A stretch of 64,000 nt of DNA from Spirochaetales bacterium (lineage in GTDB: Bacteria; Spirochaetota; Spirochaetia; DAHUYW01), in the NCBI GenBank assembly GCA_027306915.1, contig DAHUYW010000008.1:69728-133727 (forward strand), given 5' to 3'. Position 1 is the stretch's first letter. Each line of letters begins with the position of its first letter. The notes beneath the pieces are model-generated. The model ran no database searches and was not told where the DNA came from. It saw nothing but the letters and a program-made list of their open reading frames with translations. This document shows, piece after piece, positions 8,577 through 17,958 of the stretch. The position numbers and the translations under genes were made by a program.

Positions 8577-10262
8577 TCACAGCGAGATATGCGTCGCGAG
8601 GGTGACGCCCAGGCCGGGCTGGAAGTAGCCGGGGAAGCCCTGCACGATGTTTCCCCACAGGGTCCTTCCCCCCGGAATCAAGGGAGAAAGCAGGTCGTCG
8701 CCGGAAAGCGTAAACATCACCCCCTCGCTTACGCGGACAAATCCCGAAAGACCGATATTCGGCAGCTGAGCGCCGCGTGGATAGATGTCCCATCTCCCTG
8801 TGAGTCCTCCGCCGTAACGACTCGACGCATTCGCGAGCTCGGCGTTCAGCGTGAAGGTGGTCGACGGGAAAAAGGGGTTCGAGTTCAGGAAGGAGCCCTT
8901 CCAGCCTACGCGCAGCGTGAAGGATTCGGCAGGGGACCAGGAGAGCCCGGCGGAAGGCGCAAGCTCGACGAGGGGAGTCTGGCTGAAAGCGAAAAGGCCT
9001 GTTCCATCGCTTGCCAGCGCTACCGGAGCCACCGCTCCCGAGTCCGCGGTATACTCGACACCTCCGTCGAGCGCCAGGGTCCGATTGAAGTGAAGCTGCA
9101 TCGAAGCGCCGCCGTACTGCTCCACCGAGCTGTGGAGGGCGCCCTCCTCCACCAGGAAGGGCTGCTCACGCCAGACCTCGGCATAGCTCAGCTCCTTCAC
9201 GCGCTGGCCGCCGTGAACGCTGAAGCTCACGGTGTCGCCGTAGCTTCCGGTCAGCTCGAGCGAAAAGGGAACGATGAGGCTGTTGAAATCGTCCCAGTGC
9301 AGACCGACGCTTGCCTGGAAGACAAGCGAGAGGGGAAGCTCCGCCCGGAAGCTCAGATCGCCTCCCGCCCTTTGAAGCTGCGTGGCCGGTCCCGCTGCGC
9401 TCCCCGCCGCAAGCGCCGCTGTCTGATCGAGGCCGTAGAATCCGGACAGGCCGAGTCGTACCCCCGCGAATTGGACCGAGGTGCTCAAGCCGGGCTCGAG
9501 ATCGATCTCGTTGCCTCCGAGGGGCTCGGATCCCGCCACGGTGATGCTCGTGCTCGTCGCCTTCACCGAGGCGCCAAAGGAGAAGGGTTTCGTCTTGAGA
9601 TACTCCGCAGCAAGATTCCCTGCGACGAAGCGGTGGGTGACGGAGTTGAAGGTGGGGCTCAGCTGCTGGAGGCCGTTCTGGTCTTCGGTGTAGGAAGCAC
9701 CGACCTCAAAGGAGTAGAGTCCCTCCTTGCTCGAGGAGAGCGAACCATCGATGCCGTCGCTTCGATTGAAGAAGCCTGCGCCCGCAGGCCGGAAGCCGTA
9801 GCCGTCGAGCTGGTCGTGGGCGAAGTGGATGCGGAAGCGCGGATCGGCCCCGAGCTTGTAGAGGGTAACATCGCCGATGATGTGATTCATCGACCCTACG
9901 CCGATTTCCCCTTCGCTGAAGAAGCTCGTCTGAGCTCCCTTTGCCTCCGCAGCTGACGCGCCGGCACCCGTCGGGACGGGAACCGCGTAGGCGGTCGCTT
10001 GCGTCGGCATGCCTGCCTCCTTCGGAAGCGTCACGTCGACCTTCGGAAGGGTCGGCCCGTTCGCCTTCGGCAGGGGGGTGTCGACCTTCGCCTCTGTCAC
10101 GTCTTGGATCTTCAGGAGCACCGGCGGGAGGACGATCCCCGGCTCCTTCGGTTCGACGGACTGCGCCCAGAGCGGCGCCATTGCGCCCAGGAGGAGCGCG
10201 GCAGCAAGAAGCGAGACCTTCGTCGACAGCGAGTCGAGACCCGAGCGGTCGCGAGGCGTCAT
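8577..10262 (-). CDS. Outer-membrane beta-barrel partner of the ExbBD-TonB cluster
   Basis: 561 residues with a signal peptide ending about APLWAQ (about 34). Residues 35-105 are Pro/Lys/Ala-rich with LPK repeats. From about 112 (FFSEGEIGVGSMNHI) to the end the sequence alternates as barrel strands do (many GxSxxG and aromatic-polar repeats). No plug domain is visible, so this is not a classical TonB-dependent transporter. The start at 10262 overlaps the TPR stop by ATGA, a sign of translational coupling; the upstream ATG at 10301 lies inside the TPR gene and is rejected. Its place between the TPR and exbB genes suggests a shared envelope machine. Function unknown. Confidence 0.65.
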   Translation of the reverse strand: MTPRDRSGLDSLSTKVSLLAAALLLGAMAPLWAQSVEPKEPGIVLPPVLLKIQDVTEAKVDTPLPKANGPTLPKVDVTLPKEAGMPTQATAYAVPVPTGAGASAAEAKGAQTSFFSEGEIGVGSMNHIIGDVTLYKLGADPRFRIHFAHDQLDGYGFRPAGAGFFNRSDGIDGSLSSSKEGLYSFEVGASYTEDQNGLQQLSPTFNSVTHRFVAGNLAAEYLKTKPFSFGASVKATSTSITVAGSEPLGGNEIDLEPGLSTSVQFAGVRLGLSGFYGLDQTAALAAGSAAGPATQLQRAGGDLSFRAELPLSLVFQASVGLHWDDFNSLIVPFSLELTGSYGDTVSFSVHGGQRVKELSYAEVWREQPFLVEEGALHSSVEQYGGASMQLHFNRTLALDGGVEYTADSGAVAPVALASDGTGLFAFSQTPLVELAPSAGLSWSPAESFTLRVGWKGSFLNSNPFFPSTTFTLNAELANASSRYGGGLTGRWDIYPRGAQLPNIGLSGFVRVSEGVMFTLSGDDLLSPLIPGGRTLWGNIVQGFPGYFQPGLGVTLATHISL

Positions 10263-13180
10263 TCGGTCCCTCCGATAAGCCTCTTGCCGGCAGCCGCCCA
10301 TTCCGAGTTGGGGAAGTCTCTGACAAGCTGCTCGACGACGCGCTCCGCTCCGGATACGTCGCCTGCGCGCTTGGCCATCTCAGCCGCTCGGTACATCGAT
10401 GAGGCGGTGAGGTCGGAGTCGCTGGGGTCCATCGTCGCCGCCTTGAGGAATTCGTTCGCAGCGCGCTTCAGATCGCCCGCCTGCCTGTAATACTCCGCCA
10501 CCAGATACTGGGCCTGCGCGGCGGAGGCGGGGTCCGCGGCGCTCTGCCCGATGACCTCGCGCAGGAGGGGCAAGGCCTGCTCCTGCTTTGCGCCGGGCTG
10601 CGCAAGGTAGATGCGGGCGAGCTCGATCGCCGCCTTTCTGCCGGCGGCGCTGTCGCGCCCCTGCGCGCCGATCGCCACCAGAAGCTCGGCCTCACGATCG
10701 GATCGACCGAGGAGGAGGTAACGGATCTTCGCCGCAGCGGCGTCAGCCGAGACTGCGGCCGCCTCCTTCGGGTAGACCGCGGAGAGCTCGTTGTAGAGAT
10801 CGAGGGCCTGGCGCAAGTCACCGCGCTTCTCGTAGATGCGTGCGGTCCGCACCATAGCATCGGCGCGGAAGGAGCTGTCCTTGTAGGTGTCGATAAGCTT
10901 CTGCCATAGGAGGGCCGCGCCATAGTCTTCGCCCTGAGCGAGTGCCGACCTGCCTCCCCAGTACAGCGAAGCGTCCACCTCCTTCCCCTTGGGGTACCGA
11001 GTCCGGTAGAGGCTGAAGGCCCTTTCCGCCTCCGCGTATTTCCCGTCCTGATAGAAGAGGCCGCCCCGACGATAAAGCGCGTCCTCGGCGAGCGGGCTCG
11101 CAGTATAGTCTGCGGCAAGCCGTTCATACGCCGCCGCGGCGTCGCTTGTCTTTCCCTCTTGGGCGAGGATGCCTGCATATTCGAAGAGCGCGTCTGCCGC
11201 GAAGAGCGAGGTCGGCCTCTCCACAAAGATGTCCTGAAATGCGAGAGCGGCCTGACCGTATCGCTTCTCGCCGGAAAGGCTCTTTGCGTACATGAAGCGC
11301 CCGCGATCTCGATCCTCCGAGCCGCGAGGAACGGCATTGGCGTACCTCAGGAACCACTGCTCTGAGGCGGTGAAGTCCGACTGGAGATAGGCGCACCACC
11401 CCGACAGATAGAGCGCCTGATCGACAAGGCTGTTGTCTGGATAGCGCGCGATGAGCTCCGAGAAGGCTGGTGCGGCGTCGGCGTACTCACCGAGACGGTA
11501 GAGCGCCCACCCTCGGTAGAAGAGGGTGTAGGGCTCGATCAGCGTCAGGTCGGCGCTCTTGAGGGCTGCGGCCGTCAAGACGGAAAGCGCTGCGACCGCG
11601 GGGCCATAGCTTTTCTGAGACACGAGCACCAGCCCCCTTAGGTATTGGAGAAGCAGGTAGGACGCCGGGTCGCTCTTCGCGAGGCTCGGGAAATCGGTTT
11701 GGATCTTTGCCTCTTGCGACAGCACCCCGACCCAGTCGTTCTGCTCGAAGAGTAGCTTCACCATGTCCACCCGCGCCTTGACGTCGTCGGGCGCCAAGGC
11801 CGCATACTCTCGCAGCGCCTCGATCGCGCGCCCGCCGTCGCCCAGGGCCTTGTACACATCGGCCTTCAGGCGGAGGAGCGGCGCGCTTTCGGTTTCCGCC
11901 TTGCCCGCCGCGCTGAGTGCGTCAATCGCCGAGAGGGACGCGGAGTAGTCGCCCGCCTTGTAGGCGGCAAGGGCATCGAGATAGCCCGACTTCGCGTAGT
12001 AGGCCGAGTCGGGATAGCTTGCGAGAAGCTCGGCGAACTCTCTCCTCGCGAGATCCCATCGCGAGAGTTGAAGGTAAAACCCTCCGAGCCGGTATAGCAT
12101 GAGATCGCGATACTCGGTCGAGGCGACCGGGCTCTGCTTTCCCGGCCGAAGTGCGGAGGAAAGCGTATCGGCCGCCTGCTGGATCCGGCCACTCTTTGCC
12201 ATGATCTCGGCCAGGTAGAGCGGATCGAGCGGGCTGACCGCCGCCCGGCCGCGGTCAGCCCAGACTCGTTCGAGGTAGGATTCGGCAGTCTCGTATTTGC
12301 CCCGGTCGTAGCTGTCGATGCCCGCGCGAAGCCAGAACTCCCGGAGAATGGCAGGCATGCTCGCGAGCGCGACGTCTGCGGCGCTCACGACGTCGGTGAG
12401 CCTGCGCTCATCGCCCGAGGCCTGGTAGATAGAAAACAGGCGTTGAAAGGCGACACCGGCGACGTCGGGCTGGGCGCCCCGCAGACGGTCGTAGATCTCC
12501 GAGGCCTTCGCCCGCTCGCCCGTATTGTAGTAGGCCTCGGCTTCATACAGCAGAAGCCTGTCTCGCCATTGCGCAGGCATCTTGTCAATCGAGACCTTGT
12601 CGAGAAGCTCGACAACCCGAGTGTACCTCTTGTCCCGCAATTCGAGCGCGCATAGCTCGGCAAGCGGATAGGGAAGGCTCGTCGGATCGGGGGTCGCCTT
12701 CATCAGCCTTTCGAGCGTTGCGCGCTCTTCGTCGAAACGACCAAGCTCCCTCTCGGCCACCGACTTGTAGAGGAGGGCCTGCCGTACCAGGGTGGTGTCG
12801 CTTCCGCTCAAATAGGTATTGAACGAGTCGATAGCCGCGCTCCAGTCCGAAAGCTTGGAGTCGGAGAGTCCGATCCAAAAGGGGACGTACGCCAGATAGC
12901 GAGTAAAGCTGTAGTGGACCGCGACAGACCTAAAGAGCGCCAAAGCCTCTCGGTATCTCGCGAGCTCGAAAAGGCAGACCGCCCGTCTGAACTGCGCATC
13001 GGGGACATACTGCGAGAGCGGATGCTCCTGGACGAGCTTCGTGTAGCGATCGAGGGCCAGCTCGTAGTCTCCGCTCTGGAATCTTCCCTCTCCCTCGAGA
13101 AAGAGCTGCCGGTCTTGAGTCTGGGCGTAAACCGCCAGCGTCGTGAGAAAGAGAGCGAGCGACAGCAATGCCGGCTTCAT
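10259..13180 (-). CDS. Secreted tetratricopeptide-repeat protein
   Basis: About 973 residues with a signal peptide (MKPALLSLALFLTTLAVYAQ), then TPR-like helical repeats almost throughout: recurring patterns such as FQSGDYELALDRY, YPDSAYYAKSGYLDALAAYKAGDY, YPDNSLVDQALYLSGW and YPKGKEVDASLYWGG. These match the CpoB/YbgF/BamD type of periplasmic TPR, often a scaffold for Tol-like or barrel-assembly machines. The start at 13180 is chosen to give a compact signal peptide; an ATG at 13192 is equally possible and neither has a clear ribosome site. It overlaps the barrel gene by 4 bases. Confidence 0.75.
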   Translation of the reverse strand: MKPALLSLALFLTTLAVYAQTQDRQLFLEGEGRFQSGDYELALDRYTKLVQEHPLSQYVPDAQFRRAVCLFELARYREALALFRSVAVHYSFTRYLAYVPFWIGLSDSKLSDWSAAIDSFNTYLSGSDTTLVRQALLYKSVAERELGRFDEERATLERLMKATPDPTSLPYPLAELCALELRDKRYTRVVELLDKVSIDKMPAQWRDRLLLYEAEAYYNTGERAKASEIYDRLRGAQPDVAGVAFQRLFSIYQASGDERRLTDVVSAADVALASMPAILREFWLRAGIDSYDRGKYETAESYLERVWADRGRAAVSPLDPLYLAEIMAKSGRIQQAADTLSSALRPGKQSPVASTEYRDLMLYRLGGFYLQLSRWDLARREFAELLASYPDSAYYAKSGYLDALAAYKAGDYSASLSAIDALSAAGKAETESAPLLRLKADVYKALGDGGRAIEALREYAALAPDDVKARVDMVKLLFEQNDWVGVLSQEAKIQTDFPSLAKSDPASYLLLQYLRGLVLVSQKSYGPAVAALSVLTAAALKSADLTLIEPYTLFYRGWALYRLGEYADAAPAFSELIARYPDNSLVDQALYLSGWCAYLQSDFTASEQWFLRYANAVPRGSEDRDRGRFMYAKSLSGEKRYGQAALAFQDIFVERPTSLFAADALFEYAGILAQEGKTSDAAAAYERLAADYTASPLAEDALYRRGGLFYQDGKYAEAERAFSLYRTRYPKGKEVDASLYWGGRSALAQGEDYGAALLWQKLIDTYKDSSFRADAMVRTARIYEKRGDLRQALDLYNELSAVYPKEAAAVSADAAAAKIRYLLLGRSDREAELLVAIGAQGRDSAAGRKAAIELARIYLAQPGAKQEQALPLLREVIGQSAADPASAAQAQYLVAEYYRQAGDLKRAANEFLKAATMDPSDSDLTASSMYRAAEMAKRAGDVSGAERVVEQLVRDFPNSEWAAAGKRLIGGTE

Positions 13181-13207
13181 ATCAGGTAACATACCACGTG
13201 CATGTAG

Positions 13208-14494
13208 TTAATCAATCTTAGGTGGGGAGAAGTTACGGCTTGCCCGAATTCGTTCGAGACATATCGCATTGTCGGGATAACGGTGGAGAAGGGACTCTAT
13301 TCCGGTCTCGTGATTGCGCTCCATGACCGAAACCGTAAACTTACCGTCGGGCGCGAAGTAGGGGAACAGCGCTATGACGTGCGAATGCTGCCGGACTCCT
13401 GGGTAATCCGGAAGCTCATGATTGAGGGAGCCGAGATAGAAGTAGCCCGGGTGCCGAACCGCGAGCGCATAGAGGACAAACCGCAGATCCGCAAGCGGGT
13501 ATCCCTCATCCGGAACGTAGCGGAGAAAAGGCACCGAGCGAACGTCGCTATGATCGGGACCAGCATCGGGATCGGAAAGCCGGTCGATGGCCATGGCGAG
13601 ATTTCGAGTCCAATCAAGACCGAAGTAAGGATCGAGCCCTTCGAGCGACGCCATCTTCACGGTGGAGCGTCGGACAGGGTGCTTTTCCTTCAGCATCTCG
13701 ATACTCAAGAGGCGGCCGGTACGGGGATAGTAGAGCCCGTCGACTATCCACTTGTCGAAACCGCTGCAGTTGAATCCCCCGTGATGCAGGTCTTCCAGGG
13801 ATTGGATGGAGACGAACTTGCCGGAGGAATCCATCGCCCCGTCTTCATGGTCGGGAAGGGGCAGGCGGGCGCGCAAGGTGTTCACCATGCCTTCTATGAC
13901 TGAGTCCTCGGGAAGAGGCGGGCGTGGCAAGGCCAACCCCCACTGTACGCTTTCTCGGGTAGCATCGATAACCTTCGAAAAGGGATCGGTCAATAGCCTA
14001 TCGAACTCGATGGGTACCACGATGTTTCGGTAGGCGGGGAAGCCATAGAGATAGAGGTCCATGCGGGTGCGCTCCCCGTTGGGGAAGAGCCGCACGAAGC
14101 TGCCGGGATCGCCGTTCAAGAAGACCTTGGCTTGAGCGAAGGAACCGTTGCGTAAAGAGCGTTTGATCACCCAGCTTCCTTCGTTCTCGATCGCGAAGCT
14201 CGAGCCCTGCTGATTGATGAAGAGAAGGTAGAAATCGTCGCCTTCCGTGAGCACCCGGAACTGAACGCTCAGACCGGTGCCGACCTCGTGATAGATTCCA
14301 GTCGGCGCGTCTACGGCCTCGAAGGCGGGCGCGCGGATCGTATCGGCAAGCTGTTTCCTGACCGCATCGTTTTCGGGGAAGAGGCCTTCGCCCGACATCC
14401 CAGAGGGAGCCTCCTGGGCAGCGGGATTCACGGCGACTGACGCGAGGGCTAGGATGCCGGCCAGCAGTCTCAGTTTTCCGGCTGACAGTCTCAT
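13208..14494 (-). CDS. Secreted protein with NlpC/P60-like Cys-His signature
   Basis: 428 residues with a signal peptide (about 1-27, ending NPAAQ). Not confidently recognised as a named family. Residues 238-264 read HGGFNCSGFDKW followed by DGLYYPRTGRLLS, very like the catalytic-Cys block of NlpC/P60 peptidoglycan peptidases (GG..DCSGFVxY..xxG..LPR). About 130 residues later QHSHVIALFPYF (His372) resembles the catalytic His block (HVGIYxG). If so, Cys243 and His372 would be catalytic, with a long insert between them. The long ORF form from 14611 adds 39 residues ahead of the signal peptide and is rejected. It lies between der and the TPR gene. Confidence 0.55.
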   Translation of the reverse strand: MRLSAGKLRLLAGILALASVAVNPAAQEAPSGMSGEGLFPENDAVRKQLADTIRAPAFEAVDAPTGIYHEVGTGLSVQFRVLTEGDDFYLLFINQQGSSFAIENEGSWVIKRSLRNGSFAQAKVFLNGDPGSFVRLFPNGERTRMDLYLYGFPAYRNIVVPIEFDRLLTDPFSKVIDATRESVQWGLALPRPPLPEDSVIEGMVNTLRARLPLPDHEDGAMDSSGKFVSIQSLEDLHHGGFNCSGFDKWIVDGLYYPRTGRLLSIEMLKEKHPVRRSTVKMASLEGLDPYFGLDWTRNLAMAIDRLSDPDAGPDHSDVRSVPFLRYVPDEGYPLADLRFVLYALAVRHPGYFYLGSLNHELPDYPGVRQHSHVIALFPYFAPDGKFTVSVMERNHETGIESLLHRYPDNAICLERIRASRNFSPPKID

Positions 14495-14662
14495 CGAAGA
14501 GAGTATCGGCGCGTCGGACCGGAGGTTCAAGACTTCAGCCGGCGACTGCCCGGGCCCCGGAAAAGGGAAGATGGTTCGGCCGTGGGTGCTCAGGCGGAAG
14601 CTTGCGTGCACGCGGCGCGAGCGGCGCAGGCTGAGCTCCGGCTCGCCGCGGCCCTCCGGCTA

Positions 14663-16111
14663 TCACTCCCGTTCGCGTAGCTCGATCTCGATAGGAACGT
14701 GCGCCATGCCGAACTCTTTGCGCAGGTTGTTCCGGAGGTATTCTACCCAGCTCGATGGAAAGCCCTTGCGGCGGTTCACGAAAAGTAGGAAGCGCAATGG
14801 TAGGATGCCAATCTGGGTGAGGTAGCGCGCCCGGAAGCTCGCCTGGCTTGAGCTGTGGGGGAGGTAGCGATCGTTCCAACGCTTGAGCGCCTGGTTGAGC
14901 TTTGGGGTGTCGATCCGCCGGTTCAGCTCGCGCCAGACCTGCGCAATCGTCTGAAGAAGGCTCGGGATACCGTCGCCGGTGAGCGCAGAGATCGGAACGA
15001 CCGGCGCGAAATCGAGGGCGGGGAAGTAGAACCTGATGCGATCGGTCATGGCCACCCGCATGTTGGGAACAGGCGACAGCATATCCCACTTGTTGAGGAC
15101 CAGGATAATTCCCCTCCCGCGGCGTGCGGCCAGCGAGGCGATCTTCTTGTCCTGATCGGTCACGCTCTCTACCGAGTCGATCACGAGAAGAACCACTGCT
15201 GCCTCCTCAATGCTCCGGATGGCCCGATTCACCGAGTAGTATTCCAGCCGTTCCTCGACCCGGCTCTTTCGCCTGATCCCGGCAGTGTCGAGCAGACGCA
15301 CGGTGAGGCCGCCGTGAACGAAACCTCCCTCGATGACGTCGCGCGTGGTTCCCGGAACCGGCGAAACGATGGATCGCTCGGAGCCGGAAAGGCGGTTCAT
15401 GAGGGTCGACTTGCCGGTGTTCGGCTTGCCGAGGATAGCGACCGACAGCTCGTTTTCCACCGCCCGCCTGACGGTCGCTGCGCCGCCTCCCGCCGCCTCG
15501 CCGCCCGCTATTCCGACCGCCGATCCTGCTGCCGCCTCGCCGCCAGCGACTCCGCCCTCACCGGCCGCAGCCTCCTCGCCGCCCGTCGTGCCGGGCTCCG
15601 TAGCCGCAGCTTCCGCGATGAGCTCGAGCAGCTCGCTTAGGTTTCGCCCGTGCTCCGCGGAGACCCCCACCACCCTTCGGAAGCCGTGGCGGTAGAAGTT
15701 CCAGACCTGATCGTCGCGATTCGAGTCGTCAACCTTGTTGACCACGAGAATCAGCCGGGCGGCGTAGGGTCGCAGGAGCTCCATGAAGGCCTCATCCTCC
15801 GGCGTCAGCGCGGTTACGTCGACCACGAGAAGAATGAGGCTTGCGCGCTCGATCGCATCGAGGCTCCGATGCACGACGATGTCGTCGAGCTCCTGGCCCC
15901 GGTCGAGCTTGAAGCCGCCCGTATCGATGAGGTGGTACGCGCGCCCCTCGATCGTGCAGTCGGCTTCGACGGGATCGCGGGTAACCCCCGGGGTAGGATC
16001 GGTGATTGCGCGTCGTCTGCCGATCACTCGATTAAAAAGGGTCGACTTCCCGACGTTCGGACGGCCGACGATGACCACCGTAGATTGTGCGGAGGAGCTT
16101 GTTTTGTTCAT
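14663..16111 (-). CDS. der: Ribosome-assembly GTPase Der (EngA)
   Basis: 482 residues. There are two tandem GTPase domains: G1 GRPNVGKS (16-23), DTGG, NKVD; then G1 GKPNTGKS (228-235), DTAG, NKWD; followed by the KH-like C-terminal domain ending in a family-typical acidic/basic tail. It acts in 50S subunit maturation. Odd feature: the linker between the domains (about 168-219) is expanded by Gly/Glu/Ala repeats (GGEAAAG-like units). It begins 10 bases after ptsI and is probably cotranscribed with it. Confidence 0.95.
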   Translation of the reverse strand: MNKTSSSAQSTVVIVGRPNVGKSTLFNRVIGRRRAITDPTPGVTRDPVEADCTIEGRAYHLIDTGGFKLDRGQELDDIVVHRSLDAIERASLILLVVDVTALTPEDEAFMELLRPYAARLILVVNKVDDSNRDDQVWNFYRHGFRRVVGVSAEHGRNLSELLELIAEAAATEPGTTGGEEAAAGEGGVAGGEAAAGSAVGIAGGEAAGGGAATVRRAVENELSVAILGKPNTGKSTLMNRLSGSERSIVSPVPGTTRDVIEGGFVHGGLTVRLLDTAGIRRKSRVEERLEYYSVNRAIRSIEEAAVVLLVIDSVESVTDQDKKIASLAARRGRGIILVLNKWDMLSPVPNMRVAMTDRIRFYFPALDFAPVVPISALTGDGIPSLLQTIAQVWRELNRRIDTPKLNQALKRWNDRYLPHSSSQASFRARYLTQIGILPLRFLLFVNRRKGFPSSWVEYLRNNLRKEFGMAHVPIEIELRERE

Positions 16112-16121
16112 TGTTGCTCTA

Positions 16122-17864
16122 TCAGCGGGCCGAGAGATTGAAGCGCCCGCTCATCCATTCTTGGACGTGACGGCCGACATCGGTATAGCTGTCCATTCCC
16201 ATGATCGTCTTGACCATCTCGACGGCCTCGCTCATCGTCACCGCGCGGATGATCTCCTTGACCTCCGGGATTCGCGCTGCGCTCATGCTGAAGGTATCGA
16301 GTCCGAGACCGAGAAGCACTACCGTGGCCAGCGGGTCGCCGGCCATCTCGCCGCACATGCTCACAGGGATGCTCGCAGCGTGGGCGTGCTCGATGATGAT
16401 CTTGATGAGTCTCAAGACCCCCGGATGGAACGGTTCGTAGAGATAGGCGATCCGCTCGTTTCCGCGGTCGACGGCAATGGTATATTGGATGAGATCGTTG
16501 GTTCCGATCGAAAAGAAGTCGACCTTGCGCGCGAGGACGTCGGCGGTGAGCGCCGCGGAGGGGATCTCGATCATGATGCCGATCCGCGTGCTCTCGTTGA
16601 AGGCCATTCCCTTTCTTCGCAGCTCATCCTTCGCTTGCTCAAGGACCTCGAGTACCTTACCGAGCTCCTCGACGCCGGAGATCATTGGAAACATGATGCG
16701 CAGATCACCATGTGTCGATGCGCGCAGCAGAGCGCGCAGCTGGACCTTGAAGAGCTCCACCTCGGAGAGGCAGAAGCGAACCGCGCGCCAGCCGAGGATC
16801 GGATTCTTCTCTCCGTGGAGGGGAAGATCGGGCAGGATCTTGTCTCCGCCGAGGTCGAGGGTACGGATGGTCACCGGCGCGCCCTTCATCGCGTCGATGA
16901 CGCCGCTGTAGGCCTCATACTGCACCTGCTCCGAGGGAAAGTCTCCCGGTTTCAGAAAAAGAAACTCCGAGCGATAGAGCCCGATTCCGTCAGCCCCGTG
17001 CGCGAGCGCCACCTCGGTCTCCTCGGGAACCTCGATGTTGGCCTTGAGCCGAATAAGCTTTCCGTCTCGCGTCTCGGCGGGAAGCTTGTTGAGAACGAGA
17101 AGACGCGCCCAGCGCTTGTGCCATTCCTTCGAAAGACGCAGGTAGTGGTCGCGGGTCTTCGCGTCGGGATCGACGATGACAACCCCGGCGTTCCCATCCA
17201 CGATGATCTCTTCGCCCGCGTGCACGTTTCGCGTGATATCGGAGAGCCCAAGGACCGCCGCAATCTCGAAGGATCGAGCGAGGATGGCGGTGTGCGATGT
17301 CTTGGCCCCTCCATCCATCGCAATCGCCTTCACCATGCGCTTGTTCATGAGAAGGGTGTCGGAGGGAAGCAGATTTCGGGTAACCAGGACCACTTCCTCC
17401 GATAGCTCGGCAAGCGAAACCTTCTCGCGCTCGAGCAGGTGATTCAGAATGCGGCGGGCTACGTCGTGAATGTCGATCGCCCGCTCCCGCAGGTATTGAT
17501 CCTCCGAGGCTTCGAGCTGCCCGACCATGCCCCCGACAACCTCGTACATGGCCCATTCGGCGTTTGCGCGCTCCTGCCTTACCCTTCCTTCCACTTGGGA
17601 GCCGAACTCCGGATCCGAGAGCATGAGTAGATGGGCGTCGAGAAAACGCCTTCCATCGCTTCCCATGGTGTCGGCGGTCTGCACCCGTAGGGCTTCGACC
17701 TCGGAGACCGCCCGGTCTCGTGCGCTCTGAAAGCGTGTGATTTCCGAATCCACCTGCAGAACGGAAACGGTATAATGCGGGACTTGCGGCCTGTCATCGA
17801 GGTAGAGGAACGCCTTGCCGACGACGATTCCCGGCGAAACCGATATTCCTCTAAGCTCTTTCAT
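16122..17864 (-). CDS. ptsI: Phosphoenolpyruvate-protein phosphotransferase (PTS enzyme I)
   Basis: 580 residues, normal length. The active site His191 lies in GGAKTSHTAILAR; the C-terminal PEP-binding TIM barrel has GLYRSEFLFL, a SIGTNDLIQY block and the catalytic Cys in SMCGEMAGDP. It transfers phosphate from PEP to HPr in the cytosol. No HPr or EII gene is in the window, so the PTS may be regulatory here, or its partners lie elsewhere. A strong promoter lies so close to the ATG that the leader would be only about 5 bases. Confidence 0.96.
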   Translation of the reverse strand: MKELRGISVSPGIVVGKAFLYLDDRPQVPHYTVSVLQVDSEITRFQSARDRAVSEVEALRVQTADTMGSDGRRFLDAHLLMLSDPEFGSQVEGRVRQERANAEWAMYEVVGGMVGQLEASEDQYLRERAIDIHDVARRILNHLLEREKVSLAELSEEVVLVTRNLLPSDTLLMNKRMVKAIAMDGGAKTSHTAILARSFEIAAVLGLSDITRNVHAGEEIIVDGNAGVVIVDPDAKTRDHYLRLSKEWHKRWARLLVLNKLPAETRDGKLIRLKANIEVPEETEVALAHGADGIGLYRSEFLFLKPGDFPSEQVQYEAYSGVIDAMKGAPVTIRTLDLGGDKILPDLPLHGEKNPILGWRAVRFCLSEVELFKVQLRALLRASTHGDLRIMFPMISGVEELGKVLEVLEQAKDELRRKGMAFNESTRIGIMIEIPSAALTADVLARKVDFFSIGTNDLIQYTIAVDRGNERIAYLYEPFHPGVLRLIKIIIEHAHAASIPVSMCGEMAGDPLATVVLLGLGLDTFSMSAARIPEVKEIIRAVTMSEAVEMVKTIMGMDSYTDVGRHVQEWMSGRFNLSAR

Positions 17865-17875
17865 CCGTAGAATAG

Positions 17876-17904
17876 ACTATAATTCCTTTCGTGGTCGGTG
17901 TAAA
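17876..17904 (-). promoter_or_regulatory. Sigma70-type promoter of ptsI
   Basis: On the minus strand TTTACA (17899-17904), a 17-base spacer and TATAGT (17876-17881); each box matches consensus at five of six positions. Predicted start near 17869, about 5 bases before the ptsI ATG, so the message would be almost leaderless. Confidence 0.65.
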
Positions 17905-17958
17905 GGCGCGCGCCCGTAATCCCTCGCCGTGGTTCTGCCGAAAAGAGGGGTAGTGACC

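Noticed and set aside
8577..10262. Barrel as a classical TonB-dependent transporter
   Set aside because: No plug domain or TonB box is visible and the N-terminal region is low-complexity.
14495..14662. Hairpins in the der-downstream gap as terminators
   Set aside because: Short GC-rich inverted repeats only, no T-run; expected by chance at this base composition.
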